This document shows, in pieces, positions 19,560 to 30,915 of a stretch of DNA of 64,000 bases. Numbering within the stretch: the first letter of the stretch is position 1; each line of letters opens with the position of its first letter. Origin of the DNA: Cephalotus follicularis. Its lineage: Eukaryota; Streptophyta; Magnoliopsida; Oxalidales; Cephalotaceae. The stretch spans positions 147,113 to 211,112 of the forward strand of contig BDDD01002860.1 of assembly GCA_001972305.1 (NCBI GenBank), in the 5' to 3' direction. The notes under the pieces were generated by a model. That model saw only the letters and a program-made list of their open reading frames with translations, was not told where the DNA came from and searched no databases. The position numbers and the translations under genes were made by a program.

Positions 19560-22500
19560 CTCACGTTCCCATGTAGCTTCTTCGAGCCCATGGTACTACC
19601 ATAAAACTTTCACCAAAGGTATGGTTTTACATCTGAATTGTTTAACTCGAGGATTTGGATAGGTGTTTCTTCAAAGCTCATATCCGGCCGTAATTCCAAC
19701 AGCTCCCACTGCAGCACATGAGAAGGATTTGGATGATACTTCCTTAGCATTGAGACATGAAAGATGTTATGCACTCCTGATAAGTTGGGTGGCAAGGCGA
19801 GTCTGTAGGCGACTTAAGGATCTCGAAGGGTCTAATGAATCAAGGGGCTAGTTTCTCTTTCTTGCCGAAGCTCATGATTCCTTTGGTTGGAGAAACCTTG
19901 AGGAAAACTTGATCTCCTATGGAGAACTCCAACTCTCGCTTGTGATGATTTGCATAACTATTTTGTCTGCTTTGGGCTGTTAGAAGTCTCTCTGTTATGA
20001 TTTTAGCCTTCTCCGTGGCCTCGTACACTAGCTTTGGGCCCAATAGACTCTGCTCACCAACTTTGAACCAGCATATTGGGGTTCTACATTTTTGACCATA
20101 TAGAGCCTCAAAGGGTGCCATTTCAATGCTGGCATTATAACTATATTGTATGACAACTCTATCAACGACAGGTGTTCATCCTAGCTGCCACCCCAATCCA
20201 TAACGTATGCTCGTAGCATGTCTTCCAGAGTCTAAGTAGTCCTTTCAGACTGTCCATCAGGCATAACGGTTTGCAATTCGGTACCAAATGCGGTTTGCAA
20301 ATTATTCTAGAACTGTGACATAAATCGGGGGTCCCTGTCGGACACCACGCTAATCAGTACTCCATGGAGCTTGACAATCTCAGCAATATACAAGGTTACT
20401 AACCGTTCAAGGGAATAATTTTTTTTGATCGTTAGGAAGTGGGCAGATTTGTTGAAGCGATCAACAATCACCCATATGGCATAACGGTTAGTCCTTGTTC
20501 TGGGCAATCTTGATACAAAATCCATGGTGATGTGTTCCCATTTCCATTGTGCCACAGGCAATGGTTGAAGTAATTCAGCTGGTCTCTGTGTTCTGTCTTG
20601 ATCTGTTGACATGTTTGGCAAGAAGCAACAAATTCTGCTATCTCCCTTTTCATGTTGTTCCACCAATAGTTGAGCTTTAAGTCTCGGTACATCTTGGTAC
20701 TCCCTAGAGGTATGGAGAAACTGGATCGATGGGCCTATGACAATAGCTCATCCTTCAATTCCTTACTGTTGGGAACACAGATTCTGCCTTAATATCTAAT
20801 CAACCCATCACCACAAATTGAGAATTTGGGTTTCAATACACCTTGACCATCCAATGCCATATTAAGCAAGGTTCCATCCATACCTTGGGCTTCTCTAATT
20901 CTGTCCAATAGCCATTGCCTGAATCTGGGAAATCGTTAGGCAGGCTAAATGATGACTTGTACCGTCTACAACCACATTAGCTTTTTTTGGGTGGTACTGT
21001 ATTTCACAATTGTAATCATTTAGAAATTCCATCCATCTTCGTTGCCTCATATTCAAGTCTTTATGGGAGAAGAGATGTTTTAAGCTCTTGTGATCGGTAT
21101 AGACATCAAATTTTGTGCCATACAAGTAATGCCTCCATTTGCGTAGTGCGAAGACTATCGCTGACAACTCTAGATCATGAGTCAGATAATTCTCTTCATG
21201 AGGCTTTAACTTCCTTGAGGCATACGTGATCACTTTTCCATACTGCATTAGGATACATCCCAGTCCATTCCCTGATGTGTCTCTATAAACAACAAAATCT
21301 TCATTGCTCTCTGGAAAGGCCAAAATTGGCACAGAAGTTAAGTGGTGCTTCAGCTCCTGAAAGATCCTTTCACAATCATCATTCCATGCAAATACCGTCT
21401 TCTTCTGCGTCAATCTGCTCAATGGTGTGGCTATTCGTGAAAACCCATCAACAAAACGGCGGTAATAGCCCGCTAAGCCCAAGAAACTGCGGACTTTCAT
21501 CACGTTTGTCGATCGTTTCCAATCTCTTACTACTTCGATCTTGGCTGGGTCCACTAATAATCTGGCACTAGAGATAACTTGCCCCAAAAAACCACCTCTG
21601 TTAGCCAGAATTCGTATTTGTTGAACTTGGCATACAGTTGATGCTCCCTTAAAACTTGCAATGCCAAGTGAAGATGCTCTCCATGCTCTTCCATAGACTT
21701 GGAGTATACCAAGATATCTTCAATGAAGACCATAATGAATTGGTCCAGATACGAGCTAAACACCCTATTCATTAAGCTCATGAATGCAGCAGGTGCGTCG
21801 GTCACCCTGAATGGCATCACCACGAATTCATAGTGCCCATATCGTAACCTAAAAGTTGTTTTAGGTACATCTTTTGCTTTAACTCTGACATGATGATACC
21901 CTAATCTCAAATCTAGCTTGGAGAATACTGAGGATCCTCTCAATTGATCAAACAATTCATCGATATGTGGCAGTGGGTAATTGTTCTTGACTGTAACCTT
22001 GTTAATCTGTCGATAATCGATACATATTCTCAAGGATACATCCTTCTTTTTAACAAATAGGACCGGTGCTCCCCACAAGGATACACTTGGTCTAATAAAA
22101 CCTTTATCGAGTAACTCCTGTAATTACAATTTTAATTCCTTTAGTTCATAAGGGGCCATTCGGTAAGGAGCTCTCGATATAGGTGTTGTTCCTAGCAGGA
22201 GATCAATTTCAAACTTCACATCTCTCTCAGGAGGTAAGGAGGTCAATTCCTCCAGAAACACGTCCGGGTATTCACAGACAACCGGGGCATCCTCTATATT
22301 CGGTGTCCATTTCCTGCCATCTGCCACATGTGCCAGGTATCCATCGCAACCTTGTCTCAAGAGTCTGTCAGCTTTAATAGAAAAAATCATATGAGCTGGT
22401 TGATGCTCTAAGGTTCCAACGAACTGGAACTGAGTCTGGCCAGGAATATTGAAGGTTACAACCTTCCAATAACAATCCACATGTGCATAATGTGCTGCCA

Positions 22501-24200
22501 ACCAATCCATTCCATGGATTACATCAAGTTCGCCCATCGAAAACAGTGTAAGATCCGACATCAAAACACGATCGGTGATCTCTATGGGACAGATTTGCAG
22601 ACCCATTCGGAATATGTCGGTTCTCCCACTGGGGTGCTAACTTCCATAACAAAGGATAATGGCTCGGGTTCCACTTCAATACAATTTAGGAAAGCCATAG
22701 CAATATATGAGTGTTAGAAACCCAAATCTATGAGGGTCCGTGCAATATACTGGGATATAGATATGATACCTCCAAAAACTAAGGTTGATCCCACTGTGAC
22801 ACTATGATCCATAGCATAAACTCTACCCTACATGGTAGGTGTCGATCCCATTGGCTGATTTCCACTGTCTCCCTACCCTGAATGATGCGAAATGGTGCTA
22901 GGGCTACCCTGGTACTGTGATCCAAACCCATAACTCTGCTGGGAACCTCCCTGTAGTCGAGCTGAACTCTGACCTGGTTGATTCCCTAAACCATATCTAT
23001 TTTGAGGACACTCCACAGCCAAATGGTCCATAGCTCCACATACCATACATTTGTCGATCTTCCACCAACAATCATCTGAGGCATGATTGGTGCGTTGACA
23101 ATATACACATGGATCAAAGGAAACTTGACCACTATCACTAGGAATCTAAGTGTGATCTCCTTGTGTCGACAATATCCCCCAGTCTCTTCATCAAGATCCA
23201 CGACCTCGTCTCCTTTGCTGAGAACCTCAAAGTTTCCTCCCTAGATTTGAGGGGCTGGCTGGACTGCCGATGCTTTGAGGAGATCCTCATTGTCTTAAGC
23301 TGCTACTATAACCCAACCTTTGGGATTTATTACTGCTCCCAGAACTCTTTCCTGAATATCCGCCTAAAGGGACAAGTATCCTACTGCCAGCCTGAATTCT
23401 CAAGTTACGTAGCTCATTAGCTACTGCTTCGATATCCCTGGCTTTGATAGCCAGCTGAACAAAGGATCTCAGCCGTAGAGGTACTAGCCTTTGTATGATA
23501 TCAGGCCTAAGCCCGCCAAGAAACTTCTTGGCCTTCCTTGCTTCAGTGCCAACCATATGCAGGGCTATCCTTGATAATTCAATAAATTTGGCTACGTACT
23601 GGACCACTGTCATATCACCTTGGGTTAAGCCCAAAAATTCAGCTTCTTTCTTATCAACTTCAGCCTCGGGATAATACTGCTCATTAAACTCTGTTTTAAA
23701 TGTGTCCCATGAATTGGGTATTCCCGATTCTTCTCGAGTGGCAGTAACCATTCTCCACCAATGTTCTGCTTCGCCTTGCAGCATATAAGTGGCGAAGGTA
23801 ACTTTCTCAGAGTCTGAACACCCTAAGACTCTAAAATTTTCTCAATTTGCATCAACCATGTTTTAGCTGTGACAACATCAAGGTCCCCTGTAAAAGCTGG
23901 ATGATTGAACTTCAAAAAATCTGAGGAGGGGATCCTCCCTGTGTGTAGGCAGATCAACTGATCTCCTTGCTGCCTCGGCACGTCTGGCTGGTCTAACAAC
24001 TGGGGTTGGTTCCGGTGCCTCTGTTGCACTCTTGTCCTGTCTTGTAGCTGGGGGTTGCTCAACTGCAGTCGCTTGCCACTACAATAATTTGTTCATTTGG
24101 GTCATCATGTCATACATCCTCCTCATATAGCCTCTAGGTCTCTCTTGAGCAGGAGTAGAAGATTCTGATTCTTGGGCCCCTATTTACTTCTTCAACATCT
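19560..24200 (-). pseudogene. Gag-pol remains of the minus-strand chromovirus
   Basis: Parts from high to low coordinate: gag about 24062-23280 (GEAEHWWRMVTA, then the LTQGDMTVVQYVAKF block); CCHC knuckle about 23060-22990 (CMVCGAMDHLAVEC); protease end about 22610-22420 (HGMDWLAAHYA); RT about 22200-21590 ([31 protein letters not shown]; the catalytic block reads FIEDILVYS where FxDDILVYS is usual); RNase H about 21330-20950 ([20 protein letters not shown]); integrase about 20690-19840 (HH-CC type start, then DRFNKSAHFL); and an HVSMLRKYHPNPSHVLQW end at about 19770-19610, the usual chromovirus C-terminus. Broken, with more than ten breaks. Confidence 0.88.
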
Positions 24201-24213
24201 CTATTGGCACGGG

Positions 24214-24536
24214 TGTTAGAGTTGGTATTTACTTCAACATATCAACAGCAATGCTCGGGGGGTCGGGGGTTCCGCTCCCCGGTGAGCGGATGGGCCCATG
24301 AATAGCTACTTGAATACTAGGGTTTTCTAGTAGTGCCTATATAAACAATCTCTTATGAGGGTTTCTCATTGTAACAGAGTTGTGTGAGAAGACTATTGAA
24401 TCTATAGTAAAATCTCCTTGCGTAGGACGTAACCCTGAATTGGGGTGAACCAGGGTAATTCTATGTCTTTTACTTTATCGTTATTTTCTATTCTGTGTGA
24501 TTGATTGCTTGACAAGGATATCAAAATCGTACAACA
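24214..24536 (+). repeat. Probable solo LTR of a small copia element
   Basis: Begins TGTTAGAGTTGG and ends ATCGTACAACA. Includes a GC-rich block (CGGGGGTTCCGCTCCCCGGT), a CTATATAAACAATC box, and GGACGTAACCCTGAATTGGGGTGAACCAGG, as seen in short copia LTRs. It lies between the gag start and the primer site of the gypsy element. Clear target duplications were not found, so the ends may be off by a few bases. Confidence 0.5.
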
Positions 24537-24739
24537 GGTACGTCTAGTCGACAACCCAGCCTCAGTTCTTCTTGCAATTCCTCTTCAACGACCATCCATA
24601 TCTACCTTGTATAAGAGAAGAAGGTTAATATCTACTTATCATATCTGCATTTCCAAACAATCAAATCAATCCATAACTTCAATCACATCAATAAATTCCA
24701 AAGCCAAGGATCCTATCCTGAGGTACCAAGTATAGAACG

Positions 24740-24751
24740 GCTCGGATACCA
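24740..24751 (-). other. Primer-binding site of the minus-strand gypsy element
   Basis: The minus strand reads TGGTATCCGAGC three bases after the LTR end, one base away from TGGTATCAGAGC, the complement of initiator tRNA-Met. Confidence 0.8.
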
Positions 24752-27039
24752 AACTGTCATGCCCCTGGCTGTGGGGAAACCCCACAGCTTTGCACGTGAT
24801 ATGCCATTCATTCAATTCATTTCCATAAACCACAATGTGCAGTAAATTTAAAACTTTATATCACAATAATGCATACGAAATTTAGCAATTAAATACCATG
24901 TGCGAATAACCCAATGTATCTGCATCATAATTCAAAGTCAGTTGCTCTGCCACAAGTCGGCATGTCATATAACAAATTATAACCTTCTTGCACACTTTTC
25001 TCTCTTATACAAGGTAGGCAACTCGAAACTACTCTGCTGAAGAAGCCCTGCTCTGCAATCTGGTCCCATTGTCACTGCGATGTTGTCATACCCCATTTTT
25101 GATTTAATACATGGTTATCAGTTAATCCAGTTTTTATAAAAATAATCATAAATTTAAAACTTTGTGGAAGCATTCGATATACTGGATTATTTAAAAGTAT
25201 TCATATGCAGCCCATACTACATGCATACCAAGTACAATACAAGTTATATATTACATATTATCAATGTAATTATCACATAACAGAGTACGACTTTATTACA
25301 ATAAAACTTTCACAACCTTAAAATAAGAAGCCTCTAAGTACGGCTTCAGCAGCTCGTGCTGTAATACCCAAGTACTGTTTTGCAGAGGATCCACTTTGTC
25401 ATCTACTTGTTAAGGTCTGGTTTGGGTTTTATTATTTTCCTTGAGCCATTCTGGAGTCCTCTCTTGTGCAATATTAAGGCCCAAAGTTGTGTTTATTGGG
25501 AAGAGTCATTTATTTTGACTAAGCCCATAAGTGAAGCTTACAAGGGAAGCTAACCAATTCCAATGTGAAAATACGTGTGTCAGGGAGAGTGTGTGAAGTG
25601 ATATATCCGGCACCTTGGGAAGAAGGAAGGAAGGAGGAAGTCAGTGAGAAGTAGGTAGGATGAAGAAGAAGGAAGAAAGGGGAAGAGTGAACTCTGTCTG
25701 GGTGAGTTGTGAGTACTCCCTGTGAGGTTCAAGCTTCCTCTTCGTTGGATCCTTACTTCTGGCGTGACCGAGCATCTCCTCTACAAGTCTTGTTTCTCTT
25801 CTTTTCCATTTCTTCTGTAGTCAAACGTGGTTGAAGGTGATTCTCACTAGTCTTTGATGTCCTTACCCGATGTGGTGTGGTGGATTCAGAGTTCCTCAGT
25901 ACACTAAGAAGTGAGTTGGTATCCCTGGTGTGTTTGACATCTGAGATAGCAAAACGTGGATCTGTTGGTAGATACGAAGCTCTAGGTGGGTTGTTCGAGT
26001 TCTGGGAATATGAAGAATCTAGTGGGGTGGATTTGGAGTTCCAAGGAACTGGTAAGCGTTGCAAGAGCTGGTATTGAGAGACCCAGGCATGTGACGTTTG
26101 ACTGTGGTTTCGTTTATGGTTATACTATCTTAAACATTTTGTGTTGAGGTGTTTTGTGAGTTTGTGTTTTAGCATTTAGATTCTGGGTAGACAAGGTTCC
26201 TTAGATCTTATGTGACGAATACAGCTGTTATGGCCATGTAAGATGCGTGTTCTTTCCAGAGAGTTAGTGCGATGTGCGTCTTGGCAGAGAAGTCAGTTTG
26301 ATGTACATCCCCTGTCGAGCAGTGCATGGTAAGCATTCCTTGCAGAGTAGTCCACGTCGGGCGTCCCTTGGTGAGCAGTGCATGTCAAGCATCTTCTTGA
26401 GCATTTACCAGTTGAAGTGTCTCCACGGTAGTGGCTGAGCGGTGATTTGCGGGCCCCTTGAATGAAACTAACGCTACGTAATTATCGATGAGGTAGTTGG
26501 TCGATCGATGTTCATATGGTGTAGTGTTGAGCTCATGATTTCCAATGGGGGTGGGCTTGCGTAGCCCATCGATTGATGTTCATGTAATGAGGTGCGTCAA
26601 CGTGTGATTGCCGAGAAAGTAGTGCTTGCGTATCCCTTTTATCGATGTTCATGCGGTGCTCTGGAAGTGGGTATCTATATGCGTATATGAGGGATGTGTA
26701 CAGTCTTGTAGCCTATGACCACATTGATGGATCTTCAACAGAGTTGTTATTTGTGCTTGCCGAGGTGGTTCCGGGTATGGAAGTGTGAGAGTAAGAAATT
26801 TTCCTTAGCTTTGCCCGTCCTCCCGACCTCGAACCAGCTCGGTCCCTGAAGATGTTCTGTCGGGTGAGCCCTGGTAGATCCCTTGGGTACTAGGCCGGGG
26901 TGAGATCTCATCTCCTTAGAGTAAGTTGAGTGTTAGAGGGACCTCGGGTAGTTGTCCCATGCTTGGTGTTTGTCCCCGGGCCCTTGTGTTGATCCCAGGC
27001 TTAGCTTATGTTAAACGTTGTCATTTCCTTGTGCTCGGA

Positions 27040-27590
27040 CATTGCTGGTGTGGTGGTCTCCCCGGGCATTGCTGGTGTGGTGGTCTTCCCGGGCATTGCT
27101 GGTGTGGTGGTCTTCTCGGGCATTACTTGTGTGGTGGTCTCCCCGGGTATTGCTGGTGCAGTGGTCTCCTCGGGCATTTGTTTGTGTGGTGGTCTCCCTG
27201 GGCATTGCTTGTGTGATGGTCTCCTCGGGCATTGCTTGTGTGGTGGTCTCCTTAGGCATTGCTGGTGTGGTGGTCTCCCCGGGCATTGCTTGTGTAGTGG
27301 TCCCCTCGGGCATTGCTGGTGTGGTGGTCTTCCCCGGCATTGCTTGTGTAGTGGTCTCCCGGGGCATTGCTTGTGTAGTGGTCTCCTCGGGCATTGCTGG
27401 TGTGGTGGTCTCCTCTGGCATTTGCTGGTGTGGTGGTATCCCCAGGCATTGCTTATGTAGTGCTCTCCTCGGGCATTGCTGGTGTGGTGGTCTCCTCGGG
27501 TATTGCTTGTGTAGTGGTCTCCTTGGGCATTGCTGGCATGGTGGTCTCCCCGGGCATTGCTTGTGTGGTGGAATCCTCGGGCGTTGACTG
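27040..27590. repeat. 27-base minisatellite, about 20 units
   Basis: Units of GGGCATTGCTGGTGTGGTGG plus TCTCCCC, spaced exactly 27 bases at 27064, 27091 and 27118, with a few longer units. Because 27 is a multiple of three, several frames on both strands stay open. Units differ at one to four positions. Confidence 0.95.
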
Positions 27591-27904
27591 AGCGAAGTGG
27601 CTTCTCTGGTGTTTTGTTGAAGATGCCTTCTCGGGCATGAATCTCCTCGGGCTACCTGGTCTGGTGCTGGGGGTAGGTGTTGGCATCTGTGGATGGTTTG
27701 ATATCCGTGGATGGGCTGTTGTTCCGTGCATGGTCTGGTACTCTGTAGTGGGCAGGTGTGCATGGATTCTCTACGGGTAGGTAGTGGAATTGTTGTGGCA
27801 TTCTAAATCTTGCTGTTGTGGATGATGCCTGAAGGTAGACATACCAAACTTGCTGAACTACATTGTAGGGGTGCGTACCCTTGAAGTGCCGAGCTCCTAG
27901 GCAG

Positions 27905-28115
27905 GCAGTGCTTGTTGTCTGGTACCTTGCAGTGCTTGTGGCCTTGTACTTGCGGAGCTGGTTGTCTGGTACCTTGCAGAGGTTGTGGTCTGGCTTGTTG
28001 TCCAGCACCTTGCAGAGGTTGTGGTCTGACTTGTTGTCTGGCACCTTACAGAGGTTGTGGCTTGGCTTGTGGTCCGGTACCTTGCAGTACTTGTGGTCTG
28101 GTGTTGTGGTCTGAC
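27905..28115. repeat. 36-base minisatellite, about 5 units
   Basis: Units of the form GGTACCTTGCAGAGGTTGTG plus GTCTGGCTTGTTGTCC. Open frames in this stretch are by-products of the repeat. Confidence 0.85.
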
Positions 28116-28153
28116 ATGTTGCAAAGGTCCTCGTCTGGCATATTGTAGAGGTG

Positions 28154-28317
28154 GTGATCACGGGTAGAACACGTGGTTGCTCTCCTCGGGCCTAAGTGAT
28201 ACGGTGCGTGTTGGTGTCTTGGAAGACAATGTTGAGTGATCACGGGTAGAACACGTGGGTTCTCTCCTCGGGTCTAAGTGATACGGTGCGTGTTGGTGTT
28301 TTGGAAGACAGCGTTAA
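28154..28317. repeat. 82-base tandem duplication
   Basis: Two units starting GTGATCACGGGTAGAACACG at 28154 and 28236, each ending near TTGGAAGACA. They differ at only a few bases. Confidence 0.9.
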
Positions 28318-29455
28318 GGATTTAATGAAACAGTGAGTTGGGGCTCTCCACTCGTTGAAGTCCTCTGCTCTTTTTATAATACATCCTTGGAGTGGTCCCC
28401 GGGTTTTGTTGAGTAGTGGCTTTTGGTATGGCATAGCTCACTTGAATGAATGAAGTCTGGTGCGGCTTCTCTGCTATGTATGGCCTGCATGGCTATCCTT
28501 TCATTCTCAGTATTTGCTAAGCTATGTAACCCTGCATGTAATGAACTTCATACTAGTGGAACCTCATGGATGATTGAGGAAGTGGACATAGGCATTTTCT
28601 GTGTCGAACCACTATAAAAATGACTGTCTCATTATACTATTTCCTTTATCGTGTATGTGTGAATGCATGAATGCTATGTCCAAGTAGTTGTAGGTCTGGT
28701 CCTCTGCCATGGAGGAAGAGGATAGGAAAGACCTTGGCGTGTGGTGCCAGTCCGCTGTAGTGGGTAGCCGAGGTGCAGGTGGACGTCCAGTCCTCTGCTC
28801 TCGTGATGCGCTTGGAAAAAAATATGAAGGAGAAGATGAGAGAAGGAAATTCATATGACCAATTTGTGCCATGGGTTATGGTTAAAGTCATCCTAGATTC
28901 TTGTAACGGTTCAGGTTTCGGGATCGGGTCGTTACACGTGCAATCTTTCACTTCAATCTGAAATAGTAGGTATTAGCCTTTGTCCTCACTCGGCTATGTA
29001 GGGGTTATGCATGAATATGAATATATGAATGTAATCATGCATGACAGTTTATAATTTTAAAATAGTATATATATATATATAAGCAACAATGCCAAATGGC
29101 TATAATAAATCACTTATCAATAATACCGCACAATGGTACAAACAATCACTCCACTGGGTGGGTGTCACGTGTCGCTAACTCTTAGCATCGACTGTGCACC
29201 ACCTAACTATCACCATGCGCTCCAATGATGATAGAAAAGGTAAACACTGCTATCGGCGTTTAGCGAGCAGCTAACACTCACAATCTACATTGCAGATAAG
29301 TTTGGTGAATAAGCTCTATCCAACTCCTGACTCCTAGGCTCACCGCCGCAATCAGTGATACACTCCGGTCACTAGACCATCAGCAAGGATCAGAGACAAA
29401 CAGTGACTCAATATAGCAATATTACATATATAATATGTAACGTAATAATAGTTTT

Positions 29456-29640
29456 CTTTTGAGAAAACCGTAAAACACTTCAATAAAATCTCACTTGGAG
29501 AAAACAGTAAAACACTTCACTAAGTTCCCTTTTTAAGAGAACAGTAACACTGCACTGAGTTTCTTTTAAGAAACCATAAAACACTTCAATAATCCTCACT
29601 TAGAGAAATCAGTTCAATGATGCTAGGTTTTCTTTAAAAC
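29456..29640. repeat. Degenerate ~50-base tandem repeat
   Basis: Three to four units of TTTTGAGAAAACCGTAAAACACTTCAATAAAATCTCAC-like sequence (core AAAACACTTCA). Lies inside the minus-strand solo LTR. Confidence 0.65.
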
Positions 29641-29861
29641 AGTAGTTGAAAACCTTAAAGTATGCATATAGCATTCGATAATTGAAATACTTGAAATCAC
29701 TTTAGAACAATAGTCTTTATGAAATACTTTGATAGATATACAATATCTATAACAGTAACAATAGCAATATATAATTGCATAACAGTAACACTATCAGTTC
29801 AAGGATTCAGTAAGCAATACAATCAAGCATAAACAAAACAAAATGTCCACTGGTTCAGGAT

Positions 29862-30915
29862 GGCGTTAACGTGTATTTTAGGCGTCAACGTGTTAAGGTA
29901 AAAACCGTAAGTGTGAAAACTTCTCTTTAGCGTCAACGCGTTAAGGTAGGAACCTTACGTGTCAATGCTACCTATGGGCGTCAACGTTTTCTAAGACAAT
30001 AGCTTTAAGCGTTAACGTTATCCTTCCTTGGAGTTGATGAGAATCAAACGCAAACAAGTAAACTATCGATTATCTCAGTAAGGCATTAACGTGTATATTT
30101 TGGCGTCAATGAAAATCAAACGTAGCAGGTATACAGTCAATAATCAACCCAAGCAAGCATGGATTCAACAGTTTAACATCAACATGCAAGCATTGATAAG
30201 CTACCATAACACAATATACATGTAATATCTTCATATACATGTCATAAACCCTACCTCTGATTCCAAGTTAGGAATCGAAGTCCACCTCTTCAAGTCTCTG
30301 ACCAGTAGCTTTTCAAGCCCTCATGTCCTGTCTGGTAATTCCAATCCAAGCTCGGTCCCACTATTGGTTCATCCTTCCAAGTTTTCGGTTCAAGTATGGA
30401 GAAGGTGGTCTCTCCCTTCTCCTTCCTTTCTCATTTTCTCTCTTTCCCTCTATGTTTTCTTTCTCCTTCTTTCCCTCTCTCGGTGCCAGCTGAAGAAGAT
30501 GATGAGTGGTGTCCTTTATGGACGAGTGTGTCTCTCTCTCTTTCCTTTCTCCCTGCCCTCTAACACGAACATGCTCCCTTTCTCTCTTCTCTCTATCACT
30601 ATGTGCATGGGGAACTGGCGAAAATGCCTTTCACGCGTCTTCTGTCAGTGCTTTTGTCTTATTCTACCGACAGTTTAGGCGTCGACGACAACCTTAGGTG
30701 TTGACGCGTTGACCATCCTTCTTGGCGGTAACAGGCTTCGCGAACTGTGTTAACGTTTATCTCTTGATTCCCTTCGATGGCGTCAACGTCATAACTTGGT
30801 GTCAATGTCTTAAGGTAAGGAGCCTTAAGTTCGACCAGTTTGTTCTTGGAGTCAACTCTATTACTTGGCGTTGACGCTTAAAGCGCCTCCAATACCTGTC
30901 TGGTTCATGGCGTCA
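29862..30915. repeat. Clustered GGCGTCAACG-type motifs in a solo LTR
   Basis: Two clusters (29862-30115 and 30668-30915) of GGCGTCAACG, GCGTTAACG, GTCGACG and close variants, over a dozen in total, at irregular spacing. Function is unknown. Confidence 0.75.

Larger units (their letters stand above)
25360..28936 (+). repeat. Solo LTR of a gypsy element, 3.6 kb, minisatellite-rich
   Basis: Begins TGTAATACCCAAG and ends GGATCGGGTCGTTACA, flanked by perfect 5-base duplications CGTGC (25355-25359 and 28937-28941). Length is 3,577 bases. No gag or pol is seen; the long open frames here come from 27-base repeats. The perfect duplication suggests a younger insertion than the LTR around it. Confidence 0.9.

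Noticed and set aside
27040-27590. Regular repeats that could be mistaken for a CRISPR array
   Set aside because: The units are contiguous with no unique spacers, and the setting is a plant LTR.
26926-27763. Several long open frames on both strands (up to 250 codons), Cys/Gly/His- or Thr-rich
   Set aside because: They lie in the 27-base minisatellite; a unit length divisible by three keeps frames open. No real protein signature.
27652-28161. Open frames of 75-169 codons, Thr/Gln-rich
   Set aside because: By-products of the 36-base repeat inside a solo LTR.
30364-30697. Leu/Ser/Phe-rich frames of 63-104 codons resembling a signal peptide
   Set aside because: A CTTTCTCTCT-type pyrimidine tract within a solo LTR gives hydrophobic translations by chance.
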